Assembly: GCA_033557675.1 (NCBI GenBank)
Contig: JAWQRM010000079.1
Coordinates: 1-32,023, forward strand
Origin: Coptodactyla brooksi
Lineage: Eukaryota; Arthropoda; Insecta; Coleoptera; Scarabaeidae
Direction of reading: 5' to 3'
DNA: 32,023 nt
In this document: positions 20,567 through 29,661 of the stretch, in pieces
Numbering within the stretch: position 1 is the stretch's first letter
Layout of the letters: each line of letters begins with the position of its first letter
Program-made: the position numbers and the translations under genes
Notes under the pieces: model-generated
The model's input: the letters and a program-made list of their open reading frames with translations, nothing else
The model's database searches: none
Told to the model about the DNA's origin: nothing

Positions 20567-21342
20567 TTGGGTTGTTTGGAAAGTAATTTCGTTTTTTCGC
20601 AGTAAAGGTGTTAGCTGTATTTTAACCAGCCGACTTCATCTTCAACCGTATATGTATTACATATTCTGATAGTTGACATTGCAAAGCTTATGTATGAAAA
20701 TATTTTGTTCGGTTCTGTGCAATTGTTTTCTGTTTGTGTCTTATGAAACATAGAAAATCAAAACCAGCAATTTCGACATATTTTGCTTTTTTATTAGAAA
20801 AAAGGTAAAAATGTCGTTGAAGCGAGAACAGAATTAGTCGATGAGTATGGAGAAGATATATTGACAGAATACCAGAAATACCACGATCAATTCTTAAGTG
20901 TACTGTCATCAACTGGACAAATTTCATGATTTTTTCGCAAACTGGTTTCCAAAATTTTTTTCAAAAGCTTGCAAAATTTTTGGCAGATCTGTTCAAAATT
21001 TTTGCAAATTTTTGCAATTTGCAAACTGGTCTGCAAAATTTGTTGCAAACTACTTTGCAAGATTTTTCGCAAAAATGTGCAAATTTTTTTGCAAGTTTAC
21101 AAAATTTTTGAGAGCTCTTTCTAGAATTTTTGGGACAATGCCACGACAATGCCAGGAAAGGTATAGTGTTCCACCAAGATAGTGCGAGATCTCATACCAG
21201 TTTGATAACTCGCCAAAAGCCTCTTACAGATTGGATGGGATGTACTACCATACCTATCATATTCTCCAGATCTGGCACCTTCTGATTGTGTGTCTCTTTG
21301 TTTATACTACGAAAAAACGAAATTACTTTCCAAACAATCTAA
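20567..21342 (+). mobile_element. Internally deleted mariner with both terminal inverted repeats
   Basis: The left repeat 20567-20599 (TTGGGTTGTTTGGAAAG...) and the reverse complement of 21310-21342 match at 31 of 33 positions. TA flanks both sides (20565-20566 and 21343-21344), so the ends are precise. At about 776 bp it is far shorter than an autonomous mariner (about 1.3 kb). Only a late transposase piece remains (YCHQLDKFH, then GIVFHQDSARSHTSLITRQK around 21155-21215), with the HQD Asp present. Most of the helix-turn-helix and first catalytic blocks and the C-terminus are gone. An AT-rich repeat array fills 20930-21120. Confidence 0.85.
20930..21120 (+). repeat. Minisatellite-like array of TTTGCAAAATTTT-type units
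   Basis: Irregular repeats of a unit built on GCAAAATTTTTG / TTTGCAA, on average about 13-20 nt, lie inside the deleted mariner. A sister array occurs in the related element at about 31520-31605. Both end in a shared module, CAAGTTTACAAAATT followed by GAGCTCTTT. Confidence 0.7.
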
Positions 21343-21344
21343 TA

Positions 21345-22950
21345 TTTTCAAGGTCGAAGAGGGAATTTGTGAAAGGTATATTTGGGTTTTTTTTGAGGTT
21401 GCTGATTAAGAATCTGAATTTGAAATAACAGAAAGAAATCGCGTGTTCGAAATGTCGTACGGGATTTAAAAAAAAGTAAAAGATCGCTGAATATTGGTGT
21501 ATTAATGTTATGAAGATTATCGATTACATGCCGCTTTGTACTTTATAAGAGTTCTTCTGGCGTTAATGATTTGAACGGATTTTGTGACAGTTTTTTAATG
21601 TTAGGAATGGATTCGGAAAAATCTTCAGCCTTATCCACGGAAAAATTTCTTAATGCCTTCATTTCGTGCTTCTTGAGCATCATCGCATAATTATCCTATT
21701 GCTAACAAAGCAGAAACTTTCATTTTTGGCTTGTGAATTAAGAGCTTACGTGCTGATGTTGGCATATAGTTTCACGGGTAGGCCTCAACAGATTGTTGCA
21801 GAGTGTCTAGTTTTCCTACTTGGGACGCTCAGAATCCAAACAAACTACGCAGAACGCTTGTACAAAAACTTATCTCAAAACCGCATCCGCAGCTATTCAC
21901 AGTTAATTTTTTCACCATTCGAAAGAAAAAGGCACAGGCTAAAAGATGGTACTAACTTCATTTTGGAATATGAGGGTACATATAACTCTTTGAACACTTG
22001 AAAATAAAATTTCTTGAAATATTTATCGTGTCTTAAAGACGAAACTTCAAACCAAAAACAGAAATGTTGTACATAAAAAAGACACTATTACAATTGTTTT
22101 CAAATGTATGTGCTTTCAGGAAGAAAGTCCATTTTGCAGGTATTTCATTTCACTGACATCAAAATCTGCATTATCTGCAACATTTACACCTTTTCCGTGT
22201 ATAGCGTAATTTTGAACTGAAATAGTATTTCAAGTATACGAGGTAGGAATTTTATTGAGGAACAATATTCTCAAAATTCTAAAATATATTTTTTTACTTT
22301 TGGCCGGCTTCACAAACATACGGACAGACAGACGAACCGGCGAAAACGTGCTAGTTAGGCTTAGAATTGTTTAATTCATCAAGATATTTCGAAATCTCAA
22401 TATCGATTTTTTTAAAACAAAATTACACCATATAAGTAAAAGAAAGTAAAAAATGTGAATTTTCGGGGAAAATTTCGCTAAATTCGAGTCCTGAGGGCTG
22501 TCAAGAAAACGGCTTAATTAACATCAGCATCTTTATCCGTCCCTAAGCAGACGATTTTCAAGCTAACGTTTCACAGCCAATTTTTAATGATATCTCCGGG
22601 GTAATTACCGCTCTTTTTGACATTTACGCTGCAATTACCTCTTTAATTACGCGATAAGTGCATTATGTTTACGGGATATCTTGTACCAAATATCCAACTA
22701 TAATACCACGAGTAGATCGAAAATGATTTCATTGCTTTGCACGAAAGCATTTTGTACAAAAATTATATGAGTTTATGTTTTACAGTTAAAGCATTTCTCA
22801 TCTTTTTTAAAACAAAAATGATAATCAACGGATGAGGTTTTTAAAGTCAATAACGCTTAAATGCAGAATTATCGGTTATTGTTTATGCACGAGTGGTATT
22901 CGATCAAATATTTCCCGAATAAAACAAAGTGAAAACATTTATACACCCAG
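21345..22950. other. Gene-free stretch; candidate conserved block 22500-22690
   Basis: No gene is supported. A 111-codon frame at 21666-22001 has no recognisable motif and no regulatory context. Around 22310-22345 is a GGACAGACAGACG motif often seen in insect repeats. The block 22500-22690 is less AT-rich and has several TTAATTA/TAATTAC homeodomain-type cores, so it could be regulatory. This is inference from composition. Confidence 0.25.
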
Positions 22951-23108
22951 AAAAAGTATTTAATTTACTACAACGAAAACTCTTACGTATAACATTTAGA
23001 TTTAATAGTCATATAAGTATATAACATACCTATGATTTGTGGAACGTTAGGAATTTTATTTTTTTAAACAATATATTCTCAAACTGCATTTTATTTTAAA
23101 TTTACTTT

Positions 23109-23438
23109 ACTCTATACTTTCAGGTAGGTGGAAATTTTTGTATTGATGATCTGCGAAATTATAGTCAAGGTTGATATTTTCATAGGATTTCGTGTATTTA
23201 GTTTTTTAAATATTTCTGTTTAGTTTTTAAAATATTCAACAAACAAAACATAAATATTGAATTCCGGACCTATATAAAATCCAATGTAGTACATGTGATA
23301 TGAAATGTATAGAACAAACAGGCAGAAAATTCAAGGACAGATATAACGAACACATAAAATCCTATAGAAACAACAAATTTGACTACAATTAAATAGACCA
23401 TCAATACAAAAATTCCCACCTACCTGAAAGTATAGAGT
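23109..23438. repeat. 40-bp inverted repeat around a Penelope-like fragment
   Basis: 23109-23148 and 23399-23438 are reverse complements at 39 of 40 positions with a 250-nt spacer. The right arm lies within the GIY-YIG coding remnant (residues HQYKNSHLPESIE). The left arm is therefore an inverted duplicate of that coding piece. Confidence 0.75.
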
Positions 23439-23542
23439 ACAATTTCTAGGTCATAAAAGCCCTAACTAAAAACAATAAAATGAATATTTTCGAGCTCCTT
23501 GACAATCAAAAAATTATAAAAGATATAGAAATTAAATTATAG
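23270..23542 (+). pseudogene. Penelope-like retroelement GIY-YIG endonuclease fragment
   Basis: The frame starting YKIQCSTCDMKCIEQTGRKF, followed by DRYNEHIKSYRNN and later NKMNIFELLDNQKI, matches the C-terminal GIY-YIG nuclease of Penelope-like elements. These have the order Y-I-C--C---YIGQTGR-FK-R--EH and then MN-LE--EI. The YIG triplet is CIE here and two stop codons interrupt the frame, so it is dead. The reverse-transcriptase domain is not present upstream. It is on the same strand as the hammerhead-like motif at 27406-27450 but 3.9 kb away, with NHL3 in between. Confidence 0.75.
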
Positions 23543-24149
23543 AAATTAAAAAAACCCAGCAATTAACATTCAGGTTAATAAGAATCCCCTTCTTACATTC
23601 CAACCCATAAAAGTCCTGCTATAAAATAATAACCTACTATATGTATATAAGATACAACAACGTAAATGACACCAGTCTTGAAAATAGCGCAAATGCTGAG
23701 ACTTGTCAACTAACAATAAGAATAGAAACCAAGTGCTCGTCAAGCAGGCAAAATACTTCGAATTCACTGATAGACTTATTTCAAAATACACACCAGTTGT
23801 AATAGTATTTAAGTTATGTAACAGTATTAAGTTTAGTTTCATTTTTCGTTACCATTATTGAACGCGATTTCTTCAGCAGTATTATATCACATATATACAG
23901 GTTTAGGCATTTCTGTAACTGCTTAAATATTCGTAAATTTTTCGGATTATAAGCCGTAGGCAAACATTGAAATTCATAATCAAATGAATTTTTTAAGTCC
24001 GCCGGTTGCATAAATCAAATTGCCAATCTTCTTTTCTGTGTTGGCACACTTGTCCCTAAGGCATGTTGCTATTGGTAGGTATTGTTGAATGTCGAAAAAG
24101 TCACAGTTGTTTTGATGTGCTTATTACGGGTTAGGTTAAAGTACACCAC

Positions 24150-24465
24150 CGTATCGGAAATGACTGTTGTGAATGTTGCTTTTGGCGAGTCTTCTATGAA
24201 TAAGACAAGGGTTTACAAGTGGTGCAAATATTTTCTATAAAGAGGGTCGTGAAGATGTTGAAGATGACAAATGCCCTGGGTACCACAGCATATCAACAAC
24301 CAATGAAACATCAAAAATGTATCTCTCTCAGGGCGATTCCTAATTATATTGCACATCATTTTCGTTGCAAAATTTGTCCTGAAGTCGTTGAATTGCTATC
24401 AAAAGCAGTGACAATTGGAGGTTGCTCAAGGCTTACTGAATGAAGTCAGCGATGATTGAGATTGC
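24150..24465 (+). pseudogene. mariner (SETMAR-type) transposase N-terminal fragment
   Basis: Across several frames the order is AFGESSMNKTRVYKWCKYF, then GREDVEDDKCPG, then STTNET, then a degenerate KFVLKSLNCYQKQ and VAQGLLNEVSDD. These match the helix-turn-helix half of mariner/SETMAR-type transposases (FGE-A-S-TRV-W-K-FKEGREDVEDD-RPGRPSTS, then NFEQK-R---A--LLN). Several frameshifts are needed, and no catalytic half follows. The 24470-25500 stretch holds nothing recognisable. Confidence 0.6.
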
Positions 24466-25535
24466 AAATTGCATATCAAAAAATCAATTGCTGTGCAAGC
24501 AGCATACCTTCTACATGTGTGCAATTTGACAAAGACACGTGCTGGTATAGCACAAGCTATAGGCATTCCTGGCCTAAGGATATTGAAGTATGGTTTCAAA
24601 AAATTTGAAATTGTTAATCTTACACGTAAGCTGTTCAAGCTGTTTTGGACGTTTGTTTATTTTTTCGTCCTAAAAATATTAAAACCTCTTCCACTGTACC
24701 GAATGGGAGTTTTATTAAACTCGGGGAGTTTGTGCAGATCTGCCCATGTTTGTGTTATCTCGTCCTTTCAGGTATATAAAACGAAAGTTTTAAGAACAAA
24801 AATGCTGTTGAGCAAGTTACCTTTTCCCTAATTACGTCACCCAATAATAGTCCAGTAAATTTAGGCAAGAAAAGGCTTCTGCCTGGAAAGTTTTGGAGAA
24901 GTTTTTTTTGTCTACCTTCCTTTATGTTTTTGTAGGTGTTGAACGTGAATTTCAACTTTGACACCTAGTATGTGGTCTGCTTAAAAAGTTTTACGTCAAA
25001 AACCATGAAAAAATCGGGTTTGTTTCGGCTTTTCCCTTGTATTCGGTAGAGGATTAATTTTCTTTTTTGGATCACGTTTTCGCCCTCCTATGATGGAATT
25101 TCAATATATCGCTAAAATTAATTTTACTGGTATATTAAAATTCCTCATCTTAGAAAAAACATTGCATACAAAAAATATAGGAAAATTTTTTTCTAGTTTA
25201 ATTTGGTGCAATAATATTTTGAAGAAACTTTAACCCTCTACGGAATAGAAAGAAAAACAAAAAAAAAGTTTTTTTTTCAAAGTGATTACTGTAGCTCTAA
25301 ATCATAAATGCAGTTGTACTGGCAGACTACATAATATATAGACAATGATGATATAAATACAGTGGCACAACAAACGTTGGCTATCCTTTGATAAGTGATT
25401 CATTTATTGAAAATTTATGGAAAACGATTGTTTTTCATGTGTGTTTGAGTAACGAGCAATAAAATAAAAATATAATGTAGGGAAATGTTATTTTTGCCAA
25501 ATTGGACAAAATAATGTCCATTAAAAGTCAATAGT

Positions 25536-25583
25536 TGTCAGGAAGTGTCAGAAATGTCAAATTTTTATTTTATACTTATAATC
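25536..25583 (+). promoter_or_regulatory. Shared NHL upstream element, copy 3
   Basis: GTCAGAAATGTCA at 25547-25559 is the most diverged form of the shared 13-mer. Three direct TGTCA half-sites begin at 25536, 25546 and 25555, about one helical turn apart. A T-rich tract, ATTTTTATTTTATACTTATA, follows directly. The 13-mer ends 69 bp before the NHL3 ATG. An ATG within the element opens a frame that overlaps the main start out of phase. Confidence 0.5.
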
Positions 25584-25627
25584 TATTACAATATCTTCAT
25601 CGGTTTTGTTTGGAAGAAATATATGAA

Positions 25628-26569
25628 ATGGTCGAAGATGTGGTGTTGGACGTGGATCCGGGCATAGATGATGCTTACGCGATTGCCATTTTAGTGGCCG
25701 CCCAGAACATTGGAATTCTTCATATCCTGGCCATACTTTGTTCCGCAGGTAATGCGGTTAGGGAGCAAACGTGTTACAACCTGTTGCGAATTTTAAAGGC
25801 GCTAAACGCTACAGATGTACCTATATTCGAAGGCGCTTACCGTCCAATTCTTAGAGAACAAGAGTATACGACAAACTTCGGTGTGGACGCTTTCGGTGGA
25901 GCGAACAGACCGAAAGAATTTAATGGCAGGGTAAAAACGACAGAACAGTTCGCCCACTTTATAGACGTAGCTTGTAAGCCTAAAAGTGTAACGTTGTTAG
26001 TCTTTGCTCCGGTCACATTATCTGCAGCCCTCTTAATGCAGGGTACCCATAAGTACGTGAAGGAGGTATGGATCATGGGTGGTAACGATCCGGAATCCTG
26101 TATATCGCAATTTACTTTCAGAAGAGATCCAGAGGCAGTGTCTGCGATATTTAGGCATAGTCAAGTTCCTGTTCTTATAGTCCCTATGCAAATTTGTCAG
26201 ACAGTGTTCATCTCTATGCAATGGAGACAAGCCGAACTTGGTCATATCAAGGTACCGTTCATGAAATTAATGAATGTTGCCGAGAAAAACATAGTGTCCG
26301 ATCGAAATGAGTGGATTATGCCTGATGCGATTATGGCAACTGTGTTCGCATTTCCGGAGATAGTGACTAGGTGTGACACGTTCGTGTTATCTGTAAACAA
26401 GAGTTATCCTACGACGATACGATCGGGACTACTTTACGAGTCGAAAAATAACCCTAAAAAAGCTGTTAAGCTGATAATATCCGTGGATTCTAAAGCATTT
26501 AAATCCCGAGTTACGGATTGTATAGCACAGAACGTGTGCGTGGATTCTGATAGATTTATAACTGAATAG
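25628..26569 (+). CDS. NHL3: divergent nucleoside hydrolase-like protein
   Basis: A 313-residue intronless paralogue. The start is the ATG at 25628 (MVEDVVLDVDPG), which aligns with NHL1 and NHL2. The frame is open farther upstream, but that part is AT-rich and lacks an ATG. Asp 8, 10, 14 and 15, AGN 40-42, MGG 150-152, DPEA 167-170 and the late Asp233 (WIMPDAIMA) are kept, so all Asp metal ligands of the classical enzymes are present. The ribose-binding segment is SQFTF (Gln161, Thr163) instead of AEFN, the GN before it is absent and HG is F84-G85. The C-terminal YPT--SGLL segment is shared with the paralogues. It could bind metal and an altered ligand. The first ATG at 25623 is out of frame, five bases before the start, as in NHL2. 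AATAAA follows at 26735. Confidence 0.88.
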   Translation: MVEDVVLDVDPGIDDAYAIAILVAAQNIGILHILAILCSAGNAVREQTCYNLLRILKALNATDVPIFEGAYRPILREQEYTTNFGVDAFGGANRPKEFNGRVKTTEQFAHFIDVACKPKSVTLLVFAPVTLSAALLMQGTHKYVKEVWIMGGNDPESCISQFTFRRDPEAVSAIFRHSQVPVLIVPMQICQTVFISMQWRQAELGHIKVPFMKLMNVAEKNIVSDRNEWIMPDAIMATVFAFPEIVTRCDTFVLSVNKSYPTTIRSGLLYESKNNPKKAVKLIISVDSKAFKSRVTDCIAQNVCVDSDRFITE

Positions 26570-26734
26570 TTTAGAGCGATGGAGTTTGCATAGGTATCTA
26601 AGCCATAACAATCAGCACCGAGGTCAGTATTCGCTGAGAACACACGTTTGCAGAACAATGAAACAACATGGCGGATCGAATAATTTAGTCAGTATTAGGA
26701 AATTATGTCAAAGGAAAAAAGTGTATATACAGCA

Positions 26735-26744
26735 AATAAATAAA
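26735..26744 (+). terminator. Overlapping polyadenylation signals of NHL3
   Basis: Two overlapping AATAAA hexamers (26735-26740 and 26739-26744) lie about 165 bp after the stop. Confidence 0.55.
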
Positions 26745-26920
26745 GTTAGCAATTGCATTGTTTCTATTGAATGATTTATCTTTTGCCACAAAGTGCTGTA
26801 AAGTTGAGGGTTTGGAACCTTTGGCTTTGTAACAAAATAAAAACGAAGTAATAACGCCAAAATTTGAGAAGAGACAATGTTTTTAACGTATTGTTGGGTA
26901 ATTCTATAGACAAAATAGAT

Positions 26921-27142
26921 ATGTTGAAAAAAATGGAATATACGTTGGGAAATCAGGTCAGTCAAAACAAGATTCAAAGAGCACATGCCTCACTTAAAAT
27001 ATGGATAAGTGTAGAAAACATAAAACTGCTTAGAAATATATCAAACAATAAGTTCTTGGGTGCATTTGAAAGCATAGAAATTGTTAAATGTATGAATAGA
27101 CTTAATAAAGACAGAGGGCCAATACGATTAGCCTTTTGTTAG
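26921..27142 (+). CDS. Unrecognised small open frame
   Basis: This is a 73-codon frame from the ATG at 26921. The frame is open upstream to about 26864 without another ATG. The protein is lysine- and asparagine-rich with a mostly helical look (LGNQVSQNKIQRAHASLKIW, then NIKLLRNISNNKFLGAFESI). I recognise no family. It begins after the NHL3 polyadenylation signals and ends where the Penelope-like leader begins. It could be a remnant of a mobile element, an exon of an unseen gene, or chance. Confidence 0.2.
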   Translation: MLKKMEYTLGNQVSQNKIQRAHASLKIWISVENIKLLRNISNNKFLGAFESIEIVKCMNRLNKDRGPIRLAFC

Positions 27143-27299
27143 GCTTGGTTTAATAGATTTAATAGGAAACGCTGGACGGGTTGGCAGTTGTAAAGGGTAG
27201 GGCCAAGGGCTCTGTATCCTTAGGCTAGATAACGCGGTGACGGGAAACGCTGTACGAAGAGATATTGTATAAACGGGTAGTGGGAATAAGGTAAGGAAA

Positions 27300-27540
27300 C
27301 GCTTAATTTGTCTCCTATTAGTTGTGAAAACCAATTAATAATCAATTAAGCGTCGCCTTTTTAGTATATATAGCGTCTTATGTTAGTTAGCAGTTAGTCT
27401 TTCATTGCTCCTGATGATGCTAACTTGATTAGCGAAACGTGCGTCGAGCATCCTTTCTTCAAATTTTGGCGTAGTAGTGAGTTCGTTTTTACAAAGTGCT
27501 GTTACAAATCTTGTTAGTTTTGTGGATATTTTTATTTGAA
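27300..27540 (+). mobile_element. Penelope-like leader (pLTR-like) with TATA box and ribozyme
   Basis: TATATATA at 27365-27372 is followed about 40 nt later by a hammerhead-like motif (27406-27450), an arrangement expected in the terminal pLTR of Penelope-like retroelements. No reverse transcriptase follows: homology ends near 27540, before minus-strand transposase debris. The boundaries are estimates. Confidence 0.45.
27406..27450 (+). ncRNA. Hammerhead-ribozyme-like motif
   Basis: The core CTGATGA is at 27411-27417 and GAAA at 27434-27437. Stem I pairs TGCTC (27406-27410) with GAGCA (27446-27450). Stem II pairs GCTAA (27419-27423) with TTAGC (27429-27433) around CTTGA. Stem III is a 3-bp ACG/CGT with a TG loop. 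The expected self-cleavage follows C27445 (GTC). This type I layout with a tiny stem III is known from Penelope-like elements. One extra T at 27418 sits between the core and stem II, which may weaken or tune activity. Confidence 0.6.
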
Positions 27541-27599
27541 TATGGAACAAACACCTTCCGAACTTGTGTGAAATGCGATGTTTGACTGCTGTGACTTAT

Positions 27600-28050
27600 C
27601 CGGAATGACGTCATTCTTTTGCCACTCTTCTTTGGTGAAGTGTTCAGCTGTTTATGCCTTGTCCGCATATACCTTTTTCTTTACATGGCCCCAAAGAAAG
27701 ATGTACAACAGTATTAGGCTATACGATCTCGGTGACCAATTTTGGTTGCCAAAGCCAAAGGTAGTATCCATAGTGTTACTTGTATTGTATGTATTGTAAA
27801 CATTGATTATGTGAGGCCAAAATTTGGCGGAGGTGCCGGAAACACTCGTACCTTCACAAAATATATCAAGCTGGCTCGGTATCAGTGAAGATGGGGTGGG
27901 TCCTATTGCAGGATGTAAAACAATGAGCACTACGTAATTCTTCCGGTGTATTATGCACTCGGAGCCTACCTGTAAACCCCGACAAATACGAAACGCAACT
28001 ATGGAACAATGAAAAACCTCCTTCCAAGGAAACCACAACATGTAACATTC
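27600..28050 (-). pseudogene. Transposase debris (IS630/mariner-like C-terminal pieces)
   Basis: On the minus strand the frame contains NWSPRSYSLILLYIFLWGHVKKKVYADKA. This resembles the 'WPPRSPDLTPLDFFLWG-VK--VY' end of DDE_3-type transposases with the key DLTPLD part degraded. Farther upstream the frame has no clear motif. It is a decayed fragment abutting the Penelope-like leader. Confidence 0.5.
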
Positions 28051-28076
28051 AAATACTGCTTTCTTTGAATGTTACA
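28041..28076. repeat. Perfect 13-bp inverted repeat
   Basis: TGTAACATTCAAA (28041-28053) and its exact reverse complement (28064-28076) flank a 10-nt loop. It lies at the edge of the transposase debris and may be part of an element terminus. Confidence 0.6.
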
Positions 28077-28079
28077 GTA

Positions 28080-29530
28080 CATACACAAATCAAGCATCGT
28101 AGACATAAAAAATTAACTGAAGTAAATGTAAACAAAGCAACAAGATATCGTTTTATATGCAAAGCAATTCTATATCTCTCGCAATCAAGGAGTATATGAG
28201 TATAGCAAATCTACTACAGCCTATTTTTAAATAAGGAGTCACGTTAGAGATCAAATTTTAAGGTGCGAACGAGTAGTACGATACTACATATATAGATGAC
28301 TCTGCATTTATTTTGATAATTATAAAACAGACTTTAAAACGATGATAAAGCAAATGACAAATGCATTTGCTATATTTGCATTCAACTTCACACTTTCTTG
28401 AAATAAAAATAAGGTTTAATTTTTTTCTTTTGACATTTATTTGCTCGCTTTTAAGAATAACCTAGCTTCACAACGAAGCGATTTTGATGACATGGCTAAT
28501 GCGTTACTCCTAATTTAAAAATAGACTACAATAAGGGTGAACTTCATTCTCGTAATTATGGTAACAATATTTCAGTTAGAAGCTTCAAAATCAAAACAAA
28601 TAAAAGTGAGGTCATGCCAGACGAGCGAATCCCAAAATATTCAATTTACAAAAGGAAAATTAAATCTTAATATCTTACAATCCCTAAACAGTCTCTAAAA
28701 ATTCCAGAGATATTTACTTGATTCCACACATTTGCCCAACACTGTATAACAATACTGTTGAAGAAATTCCGGCGAATAAATGTGCAAAAAAAAAAACAAG
28801 AATAAAGTACCCTAAATTAAAATACAATTTTAAAAATTAATATATTGTATGAGACATTAAGATGTGACCAAATACTGACAAATGACAACAAAATGTAGTC
28901 AATAAACACTGTTTACTGTTCGCTTTGAACGTGTTGCTGTCGACTTGTATATAAAACTAATCAACCTATATAACAACCGGAGTCACCAATAGTATTTTCT
29001 GTTATGGTAAAGTATTTATGAAGAAATTCCTAATACAAATGGGTTCTACACGCCAAATTAAAAATTTCTGGTTGTCTAAATGATCAACCAGAACGTCGTA
29101 TGCACTATAGGCCCTGAAGGCAATAATGAATGAATTAATGCGATAGTAGTAGCTTTGGAAGTTTGTCGTTCGCGAATTAAAGAATAATCGAGACGGAAAG
29201 TGTACGAAAATATGTAGAATAATTAGAGTTGGAAAGAAACAGAGTGAGTGACCAATTTCGTGCAGACGTAGATGGATGTCATAAAATGCATTCATCAGTC
29301 CTCCGCGAGCTTCACTTTCACATTAAGCATCATACATACTAGACAAATGAATTGTGCTCGACCTAATTTTTACGTTATTCCATTTATAAAGCCGCGTAAA
29401 CCGAATGTATTTGTTCGCCTTTGCCAAGGTTCGCCAAGCTCCCTGGCCACTACGTCACAGGATATTCGTTAAACGCCTTCCGATAGTGTATAGAGTAATA
29501 TAGTTGTATCGTAACTCACTGATTTATGTT
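28080..29530. other. Gene-free stretch
   Basis: AT-rich sequence with short open frames on both strands and no recognisable protein motif, RNA gene or repeat pair. The last part, 29200-29530, is slightly richer in GC and leads into the NHL4 upstream region. Confidence 0.4.
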
Positions 29531-29535
29531 AGTGG

Positions 29536-29630
29536 TTGTCATTTGCAAATGACAAACGTAAATTTCATGTAGGTACTGTAACTGCCAAAAATGACAAATT
29601 ATTAAGTTAAACATTTCTTTTATATTTATG
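29536..29630 (+). promoter_or_regulatory. NHL4 upstream region: 20-bp palindrome and shared element
   Basis: A perfect palindrome, TTGTCATTTGCAAATGACAA (29536-29555), consists of two opposed TGTCA/TGACA half-sites. The shared 13-mer GCCAAAAATGACA follows at 29584-29596, identical to that of NHL1. The T-rich partner ACATTTCTTTTATATTTATG is at 29611-29630. The 13-mer ends 66 bp before the ATG. The ATG at 29628 is directly followed by TAA, a minimal start-stop element if transcribed. Confidence 0.6.
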
Positions 29631-29661
29631 TAATCGTGAGTGGACGTACCCAGCGTAAAAG

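Noticed and set aside
20930..21120. CRISPR-like repeat array
   Set aside because: The units are irregular, AT-rich and without unique spacers, and lie inside a transposon.
20898..21182. Phe/Lys-rich open frames on both strands
   Set aside because: Produced by the AT minisatellite inside the deleted mariner.
21666..22001. 111-codon open frame
   Set aside because: No recognisable motif, regulatory context or coding composition. Treated as chance.
25535..25627. 31-residue N-terminal extension of NHL3
   Set aside because: It begins at TTG inside the shared upstream element. The ATG at 25628 aligns with the other starts.
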